From: Rhizobium sp. 9140 | GTDB lineage: Bacteria > Pseudomonadota > Alphaproteobacteria > Rhizobiales > Rhizobiaceae | Assembly (NCBI RefSeq): GCF_900067135.1 | Contig: NZ_FJUR01000001.1 | Span: forward strand, 2,979,501-3,043,500 | Reading direction: 5' to 3' | Length of the DNA stretch: 64,000 nucleotides | Part shown: piece by piece, positions 45,801-55,175 of the stretch | How positions within the stretch are numbered: position 1 is the stretch's first letter | Layout of the letters: the number at the start of each line of letters is the position of its first letter | Program-made: the position numbers and the translations under genes | Notes under the pieces: model-generated | What the model saw: only the letters and a program-made list of their open reading frames with translations | Databases searched by the model: none | Told to the model about the DNA's origin: nothing

Positions 45801-48173
45801 ATGATGCATTCTGTGGAACATCGCTTCGTTGCGATCGTCTGCGGCGCCATGCTGGTCTTCGTCGCGCCGCTGATCGTCCTCTTCCTCTATCTCTCGTCCG
45901 GCCGCATCGAACGCGAGCATCTCGCCAATGCCGAGGTCATGCTGGATGCCGGGTCGAAAGCTCTGGCAAAGCCGCTCTGGGACTTCGACACGGAAGCCAT
46001 GAACCAGATCGCGCGTGCGCTCGCCGCCGACGGTAACATCGCCTTCGTGAAGGTCTCCGGCACGTCGGCCGGCCTCTCGGCAGCCTATCCCGCCGCGGAC
46101 AACGAAACCGCGGGGCCGCATTCGGTCCTGTCGCGCGACATCGTCTACTACGCCCCGACGGGCAGGAAGTTCGTGGGGACGGTCGAGCTGCACGTGCGGA
46201 CCGACGGTCTCCTGACCCGCTTCGGCAACGACGAACTCGTCATCTTCTCAATTCTCATCGTCGCCATCGCGGTGGTGTTCATCGCTGCCATCGTCGGCAA
46301 CCGCATCACCGTCATCCGCCCGCTCCTGCGCCTGACCGCCGCTATCGAGATGAGCCGCATGTTCGGGTCGCGCCAGAGGGTCGAGTGGGAGTCGGACGAC
46401 GAGATGGGCGCGCTCGTGCTCAAGTTCAACGAGATGCAGAGCCGTCTGGAGAACGAACAGAACGCCCTTCGTCGCGCCCACGCCCGCTCCACCGAGATCT
46501 ACAACCTGACCCCTGCCATGCTGTTTTCCATTGATCTTGAAGACAGGATCGTCGCCGTCAGCAATTTCTGGCTGAGCAAGACCGGTTATGCACGGGAAGC
46601 CGTCATCGACCGCCTGTTTTCGGACCTCATCGAACCTTCGGCCCATGCGGCCTATCGCGAACGCCGCATCGCGGCCGGCCTCCAGAGCACCTGCGAGGTC
46701 ACCGTCCCTTTCGTGAAGGCGAACGGCGAGATGATGACCGTGCTGATCCAGGAAACCATGACGCTCGGCCATGGCCAGACCGAGGACGCCGCCCTTGCCG
46801 TTATGACCGATATCACCGCGCTGAAGCAGGCCGAAAGCCGCAATCACGTACAGGCCATGACGGACCATCTGACCGGCCTCCTGAACCGTCAAGGCTTCGA
46901 GGCGGCGCTGGATGCGGGCATCCGCAAAGCCGACGAGCGGTCGGGCGAACTTGCCTGTGTTTTCATCGATCTCGATCGCTTCAAATGGATCAACGATAAT
47001 TTCGGCCATGCGGTTGGCGATGAAGTGCTGCGGCAGGTCGTCTCCCGTATTCGCGCCAACCTGCGGCCGGAAGATACGATGTCGCGCATCGGTGGCGACG
47101 AGTTCGCCATCCTCATCAACGGCGAGAATGTGGAGACGCTGGCGAGCGATATCGGCGACAATATCTGTGCGGGTCTTGCCGAACCGATCACCGTGCGCGG
47201 CACTGAGCTGTCGGTCAGCTGCAGCATCGGCATCGCGCTCTACCCGATCCATGCCAAAAACGCCTCTGACCTCCTGCTGAAATCCGACATCGCCATGTAT
47301 GCGCGCAAGCATGGCGGCAAGAACGGCAAACAGATGTTCGACACCTCCATGCTCGACGCGGCACGCGAACGCCACGAGATTGCACAGTACATCGAAGCCG
47401 GCCTGCGCGAGGACTGGTTCGAGGCCTATCTCCAGCCGATCGTCGGCATGAGCGATGGCCGCATCGTCGGCTTCGAAGCCCTGATGCGCCTGAATCATCC
47501 GGAAAAGGGCATTCTTGCCCCCGCCCGCATCATCGGCATCGCGGAGGAAACCGGCACGATCGGCCGCATCGGCGAGCGCATTCTGGAGAAAGCCATCGGC
47601 CATCTCGCCGTCATCTCACGTTTGGAAGGCACCGGCGAGACCTATCTCGCGGTCAACTTCTCGCCGATGCAGTTCGAGACCACCTTGCCCCACAAACTCG
47701 CGGCGCTGCTTCTGAAGAACCACATCGCGCCGAGCCGCATCGTGATCGAAATCACGGAAGCCGTCCTCATGCTCGACAGCCCGGATGTTCATGCCGTGCT
47801 GAAGCAGCTCGGCGAATTCGGTTGCCGCATCGCGCTCGACGATTTCGGCACCGGCTATTCCTCGCTCAGCTACCTCAACCGCTTCCCCGTCGATATCGTC
47901 AAGGTGGACCAATCCTTCACGCGGTCGCTGACGGCCGATGAGGTCGACGTCCGCCGCAAGAGCCGCATGCTCATCAAAGGCATCCGCACCATCTCCAACC
48001 AGATGGGATATGACACGGTCGCCGAGGGCATCGAGACACTCGAGGACTGGGAGCTTCTGAAGAAGCTCGGCATCGACTACGGCCAAGGCTACTTCTTCAG
48101 CAAGCCGATGCCGATCGGCGAGATGCTGAAAATGCTGGAGAGCAACTCGGAAGCCAAGGCGACGACGGCCTGA
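45801..48173 (+). CDS. HAMP-PAS-GGDEF-EAL membrane sensor, c-di-GMP turnover
   Basis: 790 residues. A first transmembrane helix (VAIVCGAMLVFVAPLIVLFL) and periplasmic domain of about 110 residues are followed by a second helix (IFSILIVAIAVVFIAAIVG), HAMP, PAS (YNLTPAMLFSIDLEDRIVAV), GGDEF (SRIGGDEFAILI) and EAL (GFEALMRLNHP, LDDFGTGYSSL, VKVDQSFTRS, VAEGIETLED). The I-site is intact (RPED), unlike the other GGDEF-EAL protein here. The start has a weak ribosome-binding site. A periplasmic binding protein gene begins 42 bases downstream and may supply the periplasmic signal. Confidence 0.93.
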   Translation: MMHSVEHRFVAIVCGAMLVFVAPLIVLFLYLSSGRIEREHLANAEVMLDAGSKALAKPLWDFDTEAMNQIARALAADGNIAFVKVSGTSAGLSAAYPAADNETAGPHSVLSRDIVYYAPTGRKFVGTVELHVRTDGLLTRFGNDELVIFSILIVAIAVVFIAAIVGNRITVIRPLLRLTAAIEMSRMFGSRQRVEWESDDEMGALVLKFNEMQSRLENEQNALRRAHARSTEIYNLTPAMLFSIDLEDRIVAVSNFWLSKTGYAREAVIDRLFSDLIEPSAHAAYRERRIAAGLQSTCEVTVPFVKANGEMMTVLIQETMTLGHGQTEDAALAVMTDITALKQAESRNHVQAMTDHLTGLLNRQGFEAALDAGIRKADERSGELACVFIDLDRFKWINDNFGHAVGDEVLRQVVSRIRANLRPEDTMSRIGGDEFAILINGENVETLASDIGDNICAGLAEPITVRGTELSVSCSIGIALYPIHAKNASDLLLKSDIAMYARKHGGKNGKQMFDTSMLDAARERHEIAQYIEAGLREDWFEAYLQPIVGMSDGRIVGFEALMRLNHPEKGILAPARIIGIAEETGTIGRIGERILEKAIGHLAVISRLEGTGETYLAVNFSPMQFETTLPHKLAALLLKNHIAPSRIVIEITEAVLMLDSPDVHAVLKQLGEFGCRIALDDFGTGYSSLSYLNRFPVDIVKVDQSFTRSLTADEVDVRRKSRMLIKGIRTISNQMGYDTVAEGIETLEDWELLKKLGIDYGQGYFFSKPMPIGEMLKMLESNSEAKATTA

Positions 48174-48215
48174 ACGGACCACACCAGACAGCCGCCCCCG
48201 AGAAAGCAACAAGGA

Positions 48216-49007
48216 ATGACGGCAGGCATGCAGCGAATGAGATCATGGCAGGCACGGGGTTTGACGGTATCGGGCGTGGTCCTTCTGGGTCTCCTTCTCC
48301 CAAATACCCGCACGCTTGCGCAAACGTCCGAAGCGCCTGAGGGCCTCCGTACGCTCACGATGCTGACGGAGGAATATCCACCCTTCGGCTTCACGCAGGA
48401 CGGCGAGATCACCGGCTCCTCGGTGGATCAGGTTCGCCGCATCATGGCCGAGGTCCATCCCGACTACACGCTCGACATCGTTCCCTGGGCCCGCGCGATC
48501 GCGACGGCGGAAACCAACCCCGCGACCTGCGTCTTTACGACGACCCTGCTGCCGGAACGCGCAGAGCGCTTCAAATGGGTGTCGCCGCTGAATATCGATA
48601 CCCTCATGCTGATCGGCCGCACCGGCGGCAAAGCCCGCCCCCGCTCGATCGAAGCCGCCAAGGCTTTCACCGTCGCCGTTCACAAGGACGACAGCGGTGA
48701 ACTCTTCGCTCTCGCCCGGGGATTTCCGCACCTCGACACCGCTCCGAGCATCGACCTCTCCCTGAAGAAACTTCTGGCCGGCCGCGTCGACCTGGTGCTG
48801 CTGACCCGCAAGACCTTCGACAAGTTGCGCGAACAGGGGCAGCCGCTCGAAGCGATCCTCGACGTGGAAACGACACGCTCGGGCATCGCCTGCAACAAGG
48901 CCGTGCCGGACAGGACCATCGCCGACATGCAGGCGGTGCTCGACCGCCTGATCGCCGATGGCACCCAGGCCGAGATGGAGCGTCGCTACGAAAATTCTTC
49001 GAAATAG
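48216..49007 (+). CDS. Periplasmic solute-binding protein (SBP family 3-like)
   Basis: 263 residues with a signal peptide (LTVSGVVLLGLLLPNTRTLA, cleavage likely at LAQ). The mature part is SBP_bac_3-like: LTMLTEEYPPFGFTQDGEIT, GSSVDQVRRIMAEVHPDY, and VVPWARAI-type IVPWARAIATAETNPATCVF. No transport permease or ATPase genes are adjacent. It follows the sensor gene after 42 bases, so it probably acts as the sensor's ligand-binding partner instead of serving transport. Ligand unknown. Confidence 0.87.
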   Translation: MTAGMQRMRSWQARGLTVSGVVLLGLLLPNTRTLAQTSEAPEGLRTLTMLTEEYPPFGFTQDGEITGSSVDQVRRIMAEVHPDYTLDIVPWARAIATAETNPATCVFTTTLLPERAERFKWVSPLNIDTLMLIGRTGGKARPRSIEAAKAFTVAVHKDDSGELFALARGFPHLDTAPSIDLSLKKLLAGRVDLVLLTRKTFDKLREQGQPLEAILDVETTRSGIACNKAVPDRTIADMQAVLDRLIADGTQAEMERRYENSSK

Positions 49008-49140
49008 GGCTGTGCCGACGCCTCCGCATAGCGAACCGGCTTGACACGAACGGCCCTGCACGGTGCAAGACATCGGCTTAACAGCATGCGTCGGCAAGAG
49101 CGGCCATGCTCCCGAACCGGTGACCGACTCGAGACGAAAC

Positions 49141-49857
49141 ATGCTGATCTTTGCAGGACTGGGCAATCCTGGCCCAAAATATGCGGGAAACCGCCACAAT
49201 ATCGGCTTCATGGCCCTCGACGCGATCCACCGCCGTCATGCCTTCTCCCCGTGGACGAAGAAGTTCAAGGCCGAGATCGCCGAAGGTGACCTGGGGGGCG
49301 AGCGTGTGTTGTTGATGAAGCCACAGACCTTCATGAATCTCTCGGGCGAATCCGTCGGCGAGGCCATGCGCTTCTACAAGGTTCCGGTCGGCAGCGTCGT
49401 CGCCATCTATGACGAGCTCGATCTCGTGCCCGGCAAGGCCAGGCTGAAGACGGGCGGCGGCCACGGAGGACATAACGGCATCAAGTCCATGGACGCCCAT
49501 TGCGGCCGCGAATACCGTCGCCTGCGCCTTGGCATCGGCCATCCCGGTGCCAAGGAACTGGTGGAACGCCACGTTCTCGGCGATTTCGCCAAGGCCGACC
49601 GCATCTGGCTGGACCCGCTGCTGGAAGCGCTTGCCGATAACGCCGACATGCTGGCCAGGGGTGAGGATTCGCAACTCATGAACAAGCTCGCGCTCGCCAC
49701 CGGCAGCCCACCACCGGCTGAACCGGCGCAGAAGGGGAAGCCCGCCGGCCAGTCCCATATCCGTGCGGCGCGCAACCATGCCCAGCCGAAGATCCTGCCG
49801 ACGACAGGTCCGATGGCAGACATGCTGAAGAAGCTGTTCGGCAACAAGGACGAGTAA
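49141..49857 (+). CDS. pth: Peptidyl-tRNA hydrolase
   Basis: Recycles tRNA from peptidyl-tRNA released by stalled ribosomes. 238 residues: [20 protein letters not shown] (catalytic H/N region), [33 protein letters not shown] and [13 protein letters not shown]. The C-terminus is about 45 residues longer than in E. coli, rich in Pro/Ala/Lys, a usual feature of alphaproteobacterial Pth. ATG 49141 has a weak ribosome-binding site. Confidence 0.96.
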   Translation: MLIFAGLGNPGPKYAGNRHNIGFMALDAIHRRHAFSPWTKKFKAEIAEGDLGGERVLLMKPQTFMNLSGESVGEAMRFYKVPVGSVVAIYDELDLVPGKARLKTGGGHGGHNGIKSMDAHCGREYRRLRLGIGHPGAKELVERHVLGDFAKADRIWLDPLLEALADNADMLARGEDSQLMNKLALATGSPPPAEPAQKGKPAGQSHIRAARNHAQPKILPTTGPMADMLKKLFGNKDE

Positions 49858-49894
49858 GCATCCCGCAGCGTTCAATGCCGCCGCGATGACCCGA

Positions 49895-50203
49895 TCAGTT
49901 TTCCGGCTCGGTGGTCAGCATCATCGGAAAACCGGCGTCCTTGGCAAGGTCCGTCGCTTCCTTCGCCTTCGTCTCCGCGATATCGCGCGCGCAGACGAGA
50001 AGAACGCAGGAGCCCATCTTGTGGGCGGTCAGCATCATCCGGTAGCCGGTCTCCTCGCTCATCCGGAAGACGATCTTTAACACCATGATGACGAAGTCGC
50101 GCGGCGTATAGTCGTCATTCAGGAGAATGACCTTGTAGAGCTTCGGCCGATCGAGCTTCGGCTTGGTCACGGTCTTCGGCGTGGTGGTGGTATCATCGCT
50201 CAT
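49895..50203 (-). CDS. clpS: ClpS adaptor protein
   Basis: Adaptor that delivers N-degron substrates to ClpAP. 102 residues from ATG 50203. Motifs are LYKVILLNDDYTPRDFVIMV (the NDDYTP segment binds the N-terminal residue), FRMSEETGYRMMLTAHKMGS, and VCARDIAETKAKEA. The stand-alone location, not next to clpA, suggests the ClpS2 paralogue of rhizobia. It converges with pth. Confidence 0.92.
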   Translation of the reverse strand: MSDDTTTTPKTVTKPKLDRPKLYKVILLNDDYTPRDFVIMVLKIVFRMSEETGYRMMLTAHKMGSCVLLVCARDIAETKAKEATDLAKDAGFPMMLTTEPEN

Positions 50204-50296
50204 GGGCAAGTGCCTTCTGACGGAAAGGCCCGGATGCAGGCATGCCGCTATATCACATCGCAAGCTGCCTGTTTCAAGCCCGGCACGAGCACCGCT

Positions 50297-50701
50297 TCAC
50301 CCACCCGCGACGAGAAGCTGCGCCGGCAGACCGTGCCGCTCGGCTCTGGCGACCGCCTTGCGGTCGAACGTTGCATATGTTCCCGCACCCATCTTCGCTC
50401 ACTCGTGGAGAATAATGGCATCGGGAAAATCACCGCCAGCCTCCAGAAACGAAAGACCGAGCGCGACCGCATCCCGATCGACCGTCACCGTCTGCGTATC
50501 TCGAAGCGCTGTGATCGCCTGCCGCAACTCCGCCGTGGTGAACCGGTAAACGCGCCTGAGAACCCAACACATCTCGCACAGTGTCTGGTTGGTGATCACG
50601 ACGTCGTTCTGACGGAAGAATACCTCGGCGACGGGGCTCTCCTGGGGGTGATCCCGGGTCAGCATGCGAACGAGAATGTTGGTATCGATGGTCGCCTTCA
50701 C
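50297..50701 (-). pseudogene. vapC: VapC-type PIN toxin interrupted by an in-frame TGA
   Basis: PIN ribonuclease of a VapBC module. The frame starts MKATIDTNILVRMLTRDHP (first catalytic Asp) and includes CEMCWVLRRVYRFTTAELRQ and GGDFPDAIILHE, then TGA at 50399-50401. In the same frame, with no indel, the sequence continues AKMGAGTYATFDRKAVARAE and ends at 50297, restoring the usual VapC C-terminus including the last acidic residue (TFD). One nonsense codon therefore removes the last 33 residues. The toxin is probably inactive unless the stop is read through. The start overlaps vapB (ATGA). Confidence 0.85.
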
Positions 50702-50967
50702 GGTTTCGGCTCGTCTTGACCAATCTCGCCCGCATAGCCTGCAGCGATAGCCTCCTTGATTTCATCAAGCGTATGCGGCCGGTCGGCCTTGTAAGAGAAC
50801 ATGCCGAACAGGCTTTCAACCGGACGCGCTCGCGGAACGACCTGCCGCGATGTCCGATGGTGCGGAACGACATCGACGTCCACTTCGTCACCGGGCCGGA
50901 GGCCAAGCGCTTCCAGCACATCCCTGTTCAGCACAATCTTTCCATCGTCCGAGACTTTGAGGCGCAC
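50698..50967 (-). CDS. vapB: VapB-like AbrB/SpoVT antitoxin
   Basis: 89 residues from GTG 50967. The N-terminal swapped-hairpin DNA-binding domain is MRLKVSDDGKIVLNRDVLEA, LGLRPGDEVDVDVVP. The C-terminal part (SLFGMFSYKADRPHTLDEIK) would bind the toxin. It is intact although its toxin gene is disrupted, as expected if only the antitoxin or its regulation is kept. Confidence 0.85.
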   Translation of the reverse strand: MRLKVSDDGKIVLNRDVLEALGLRPGDEVDVDVVPHHRTSRQVVPRARPVESLFGMFSYKADRPHTLDEIKEAIAAGYAGEIGQDEPKP

Positions 50968-50984
50968 CTTCCCACCGTCCTTTC

Positions 50985-51003
50985 GTTATCGCGGGATGGT
51001 AAC
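50985..51003. promoter_or_regulatory. Possible vapB operator
   Basis: Inverted repeat GTTATC-GCGGGAT-GGTAAC, 5 of 6 positions paired, about 20 bases upstream of vapB, where the antitoxin would autoregulate. Confidence 0.4.
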
Positions 51004-51131
51004 ACAGACAGCAGGAGCGACAAGGCGCGCGAGCGCTCGGACCTGCCGACGGCAGCCCACCCCTTGACCCCTTAGCCGCTTTCGCCCATAGGCACCGCAT
51101 TGCAAAACGAGAAGAGACGGGTCGTCACGCC

Positions 51132-52235
51132 ATGGGTTTCAAATGCGGTATCGTCGGTCTGCCGAATGTCGGCAAGTCCACGCTGTTCAACGCGCTGACG
51201 AAGACGGCGCAGGCGCAGGCGGCCAATTATCCCTTCTGCACCATCGAGCCGAACACGGGTGAAGTCGCCGTGCCGGATCCGCGGATGCGCAAGCTGGCCG
51301 ATATCGCCAAGTCCAAGGAGCTCATTCCGACCCGCATCGCCTTCGTCGATATCGCCGGTCTCGTGCGCGGCGCATCGAAGGGCGAAGGCCTCGGCAATCA
51401 GTTTCTCGCCAACATCCGCGAAGTCGATGCCGTGGTGCACGTGCTGCGCTGCTTCGAGGACGACGACATCACCCATGTCGAGGGCAAGATCGATCCGGTT
51501 GCGGATGCCGACACGATCGAGACCGAGCTGATGCTCGCCGACCTCGAAAGCCTGGAGCGCCGCACCGAGCAGACCCGCAAGCGAGCAAGCTCCAAGGACA
51601 AGGAATCGGTCGCCGCCCTGCCGATCATGGATGCGTCGCTGAAGCTCCTGAACGAGGGCAAGCCGGTCCGCACGCTGCTGTCAACGTTGAACGCCGAGGA
51701 ACTGCTGATCCTGAAGGGCCTCAACCTCCTGACCTCGCACCCCGTCCTTTACGTCTGCAATGTCGCCGAAGCCGACGCGGTCGATGGCAATGCCCATACG
51801 CGTGCTGTCGAGGCGATGGCCAAGGCGCAAGGCGCGGAAACCGTGGTCATCTCTGCCGCCATCGAATCCGAAGTCGCGCAGCTGCCGGAAGAAGAATCGC
51901 GGGAATTCCTCGAAGCGCTCGGGCTGAGCGAAGCCGGTCTCGACCGTCTCATTCGCGCCGGCTACAAGCTGCTAGACCTGATTACCTACTTCACGGTTGG
52001 CCCGAAGGAAACGCGCGCCTGGACCATCGAGCGCGGTACCAAGGCACCGGCCGCAGCCGGCGTCATTCATTCCGATTTCGAACGCGGCTTCATCCGCGCG
52101 AACACTATCGCCTTCGACGACTACATTCAGTTCGGCGGCGAAAGCGGTGCCAAGGAAGCCGGCAAGGCACGCGACGAAGGCAAGGAATATGTCGTGCAGG
52201 ATGGTGACGTCATTCACTTCCGCTTCAACACCTAA
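51132..52235 (+). CDS. ychF: Redox-regulated ATPase YchF
   Basis: Universally conserved Obg-family P-loop protein that hydrolyses ATP in preference to GTP. 367 residues. G1 is GIVGLPNVGKSTLFNALTK, G3 is FVDIAGLVRGASKGEGLG, and the non-canonical G4 region (VLYVCNVAEAD) fits ATP preference. The C-terminal TGS domain contains LLDLITYFTVGPKETRAWTI and EYVVQDGDVIHFRFN. The ATG at 51132 fits the family. It has a strong terminator shared with apt. Confidence 0.96.
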   Translation: MGFKCGIVGLPNVGKSTLFNALTKTAQAQAANYPFCTIEPNTGEVAVPDPRMRKLADIAKSKELIPTRIAFVDIAGLVRGASKGEGLGNQFLANIREVDAVVHVLRCFEDDDITHVEGKIDPVADADTIETELMLADLESLERRTEQTRKRASSKDKESVAALPIMDASLKLLNEGKPVRTLLSTLNAEELLILKGLNLLTSHPVLYVCNVAEADAVDGNAHTRAVEAMAKAQGAETVVISAAIESEVAQLPEEESREFLEALGLSEAGLDRLIRAGYKLLDLITYFTVGPKETRAWTIERGTKAPAAAGVIHSDFERGFIRANTIAFDDYIQFGGESGAKEAGKARDEGKEYVVQDGDVIHFRFNT

Positions 52236-52260
52236 TCGCTGACAAGCAGCGGCAAGAATA

Positions 52261-52305
52261 AACGGCCTCAGACATCTCCTCTTCGGACGTGCCTGAGGCC
52301 GTTTT
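52261..52305. terminator. Bidirectional ychF/apt terminator
   Basis: AACGGCCTCAG (52261-52271) pairs with CTGAGGCCGTT (52293-52303), an 11-bp perfect stem, followed by TT on the forward strand; the convergent apt stop is at 52308. Confidence 0.85.
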
Positions 52306-52307
52306 GT

Positions 52308-52853
52308 TCAATGACCTGAAAATTCGACCAGCGTGCGCACCTCGACGCCCAGGGCCTCGAGCTTTTTGCGGCCGCCGAGATCGGGAAGGTCGATGACGAA
52401 GCAGGCGGCGACGATATCGGCGCCCATCTGTTTCAGGAGCTTGCAGGCCCCTTCCGCCGTGCCGCCCGTGGCGATCAGGTCGTCGATGACGATGACCTTC
52501 TCCCCCGGCGTGATGGCGTCGCGGTGCATCTCCATCTCGTCCACGCCATATTCGAGGCTATAGGCGATGCGCACCGTATCGTGCGGCAGCTTGCCCTTCT
52601 TGCGGATGGGCACGAACCCCGAAGACAGCTGGTGGGCCACGGCGCCGCCGAGGATGAAGCCGCGCGCCTCGATGCCGGCGACCTTGTCGATCTTGGTCCC
52701 GGCATAGGGGTGAACGAGTTCGTCGATCGAACGACGAAACGCCCGGGGATTGCCGAGAAGTGTGGTGATGTCGCGAAAGAGAATGCCGGGCTTCGGATAA
52801 TTCTCGATGGTGCGGATGGCGGCGGCAAGCTCGCTCTGTAGGGAAGACGTCAT
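52308..52853 (-). CDS. apt: Adenine phosphoribosyltransferase
   Basis: Salvages adenine to AMP using PRPP. 181 residues. It has [55 protein letters not shown], and the PRPP loop [20 protein letters not shown]. The gene is single and convergent with ychF. Confidence 0.96.
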   Translation of the reverse strand: MTSSLQSELAAAIRTIENYPKPGILFRDITTLLGNPRAFRRSIDELVHPYAGTKIDKVAGIEARGFILGGAVAHQLSSGFVPIRKKGKLPHDTVRIAYSLEYGVDEMEMHRDAITPGEKVIVIDDLIATGGTAEGACKLLKQMGADIVAACFVIDLPDLGGRKKLEALGVEVRTLVEFSGH

Positions 52854-52991
52854 GAAAACGGAAGGCCTCGCAAAGGTCTGTTACCGCCAACCTTTAGCAC
52901 CGGACCCCTCCCGGCCCTACAGCATTTTTCGCGAAAACGGCATCCCGCAAGGAAGCGGTCCGGCCGTCCGCCGGACCGTCAATGGTGTCGA

Positions 52992-53471
52992 TCAATCGGC
53001 TGCAGAGGGGTTCTTCTGCAGGTTTTCCTGCACCTTGCGCGCGACGGTCGGGTCGGATTGCGCAGCGGTAATGATCGTCTTGTAGTCGTTCAACGACATG
53101 CCGGGTGAGGTCTCCACGGCCTTGATCATCTGCTGGTTGGCCTCGTTCTGCAGCTTCTGCTTGGCCGCCGCATCGGTGGTGGTGCCGATCTTCTGGGTAT
53201 AATCCTGCCGCACCTTATCGACCTGAAGATAGGCGACGGCAAAGGCCTTCAGCTTCTCGTCGGTGAGCGCCGCTTGGGGAATCTGAGCCTGAGGTGCTGG
53301 AACCTGAGAGGCTCCGGCCTGTGGCGTGCGCGGTTGGGTCGCCTGCGGCTCGGCCGCACCCTGCGCGAAGGCCGGCGACTGGACGACAAGGATACCGAGG
53401 AGTGCAGCCGTCAACGATGCGACGGGGGTGGAGGCAGCCTTGGTACGGAGCGTCGTAGGGCGGTTGTTCAT
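52992..53471 (-). CDS. DUF4168 secreted protein
   Basis: 159 residues from ATG 53471 (AAGGA about 7 bases upstream). A signal peptide (VASLTAALLGILVVQSPAFA) is followed by a Pro/Gln/Ala-rich linker. A DUF4168 domain follows, with LTDEKLKAFAVAYLQVDKVR and SLNDYKTIITAAQSDPTVAR. Role unknown. It is monocistronic. Confidence 0.85.
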   Translation of the reverse strand: MNNRPTTLRTKAASTPVASLTAALLGILVVQSPAFAQGAAEPQATQPRTPQAGASQVPAPQAQIPQAALTDEKLKAFAVAYLQVDKVRQDYTQKIGTTTDAAAKQKLQNEANQQMIKAVETSPGMSLNDYKTIITAAQSDPTVARKVQENLQKNPSAAD

Positions 53472-53661
53472 GAAGTGTCCTTCCGTGTTTCCGGGAAGCA
53501 ATGCGCTTCCGTTGCGTTTCTCAGCCCGCGCCCCTTCTGACTTGTCCACCCGGCGAGAATGTGACGAGAAGCCGATTTCTGGAACCATCCGTCCATCTCG
53601 TGGGTTTGCCTCAGCCGCTATCCAAGAGGTTAAGCGGCAGGAGGAAACAGAGGAGGAAGAG

Positions 53662-53847
53662 ATGAGACTGTTTGAATGTGGCGCGCTGGTGCCGGGATGC
53701 GACTGGCATACCCGGGCCGATAACGACGCTGAAATCGTGAGGCGCACGGTAGAGCACTTGCGACAGGCTCATGGTGAAGATGTGATCCGCGAGACGATGA
53801 TCGACAACATCAAGTCGCGGATAGCGGATGAAACGAAAGCGGCCTGA
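53662..53847 (+). CDS. DUF1059 small protein
   Basis: 61-residue protein from ATG 53662, preceded by AGGAGG. It has MRLFECGALVPGCDWHTRAD, with two cysteines, and a helical rest (VEHLRQAHGEDVIRETMIDN). The pattern is DUF1059, a small zinc-ribbon-like family of unknown role. It has its own strong terminator. Confidence 0.85.
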   Translation: MRLFECGALVPGCDWHTRADNDAEIVRRTVEHLRQAHGEDVIRETMIDNIKSRIADETKAA

Positions 53848-53856
53848 ACGAATGGG

Positions 53857-53893
53857 ACGAAAGCCGCAGGTATCCGGCCTGCGGCTTTCGTTC
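53857..53893. terminator. Bidirectional terminator after DUF1059
   Basis: ACGAAAGCCGCAGG / TATCCGG / CCTGCGGCTTTCGT: a 14-bp perfect stem between convergent genes, with A/T-rich ends for both strands. Confidence 0.85.
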
Positions 53894-53903
53894 GTGTCCG
53901 AGC

Positions 53904-55175
53904 TCAGCGCGCCGTGGGCGCGTCTGTCACCCGCGCAAGCAGGTTTTCCCGGCTTTCGTGAAAACCGGAGGTGATCCAGGCTTCTTCGAGCTCCGCCAGC
54001 GTTGCCCCCATGGCTGGACCCGGCGAGATGCCGGCCGCAATCAAATCACTGCCGCTGACGGGAAACACCGGCTTTCGCCAGGCCATTGCCCGGTCGAGCA
54101 ACCGCCCGAGACGTCCGACCATTGCCATCGCATCGCCGTCGCCTTCCGCCTTCTGGCGTGCGGAAGCAAGCGCCAGCTTCAGACGGAACACCACGCCGCC
54201 CGCACCTTGCCGATACAGGACCCGGTCGAGCGCAGCCTCAGCCATGCTATCCTTGATCGACCCTGCCAAAGCAAAAGCCTGCATGGCAGCGCCTTCTGCT
54301 TTGGAGAAACGCAGGCGCGTAGCCATCGCCTCCAGCCTGCCGGTGTCTGGAGGAACCATGGCCGCCAGCCGCAGCAATGGATCGACTGGCCACCCAAGGG
54401 CTTGCTCGGTCGCCACGAGACCGGGGATGGCGTCGATGCCCCATTTCTCGCTCTCCGGCAGGATTTCGGTGAGCACCCCGGAGGTCCGCATCCACAACAA
54501 CGCCCGACCGGGATCCTTCGCGGACAGAAGCTTCTTCAGCTCCGCCCAGATCCGCTCCGCCGAGAGCGTTGAAAGCTTCGATTTTGCCTGTGCCGAGGCC
54601 CGCAAGCCATCCGCATCCGGCCGGAAGGCGCCGTACCAGGCGAAGAACCGGAAGAAGCGGAGGATGCGCAGATAGTCTTCCGCCACCCGCTCGGCCGCCG
54701 GCCCGATGAAGCGCACCATGCCCCGTTCGATATCGGCGACACCGTCAACGAGATCGACCACCTCGCCGGATGCGGTCGCGTAGAGCGCGTTCATCGTCAG
54801 GTCGCGCCGGGCCGCGTCCACGGCCCAATCGGTCCCGAATGCGACTTCGGCGTGCCGGCCATCGGTCGAAACGTCGCGGCGCAGCGTGGTAACCTCGAAG
54901 GGCGCGCCGTCCACCACCAGCGTCACGGTGCCATGCGCGATCCCCGTCGGCACGACCTTGATACCGGCCGCCTTCGCCCGCGCCGTCACCACATCCGGCG
55001 TCAGCGTCGTCGCCAGATCCACCTCGCTGACCGCGGCACCCATGAGCGCGTTGCGCACCGCACCGCCAACGACGCGAACCTCCCCGCCATCCGCATTCAA
55101 GAGGTCGAAGACGCGGCGAAGCGCCGGCGCCTGAAACCAGGGCTGATCCGTGACGGAGAGTGCGGCAGGTGTCAT
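53904..55175 (-). CDS. cca: CCA tRNA nucleotidyltransferase
   Basis: Adds or repairs the 3'-CCA end of tRNAs. 423 residues, class II nucleotidyltransferase. Motif A is VRVVGGAVRNALMG followed by VSEVDLATTLTPDVV. Motif B-like DAARRDLTMNALYATASGEV and the C motif GMVRFIGPAAERVAEDYLRI are present. The C-terminal neck and body domains are long and divergent, as usual in Alphaproteobacteria. It overlaps the upstream Nudix gene by ATGA. Confidence 0.94.
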   Translation of the reverse strand: MTPAALSVTDQPWFQAPALRRVFDLLNADGGEVRVVGGAVRNALMGAAVSEVDLATTLTPDVVTARAKAAGIKVVPTGIAHGTVTLVVDGAPFEVTTLRRDVSTDGRHAEVAFGTDWAVDAARRDLTMNALYATASGEVVDLVDGVADIERGMVRFIGPAAERVAEDYLRILRFFRFFAWYGAFRPDADGLRASAQAKSKLSTLSAERIWAELKKLLSAKDPGRALLWMRTSGVLTEILPESEKWGIDAIPGLVATEQALGWPVDPLLRLAAMVPPDTGRLEAMATRLRFSKAEGAAMQAFALAGSIKDSMAEAALDRVLYRQGAGGVVFRLKLALASARQKAEGDGDAMAMVGRLGRLLDRAMAWRKPVFPVSGSDLIAAGISPGPAMGATLAELEEAWITSGFHESRENLLARVTDAPTAR

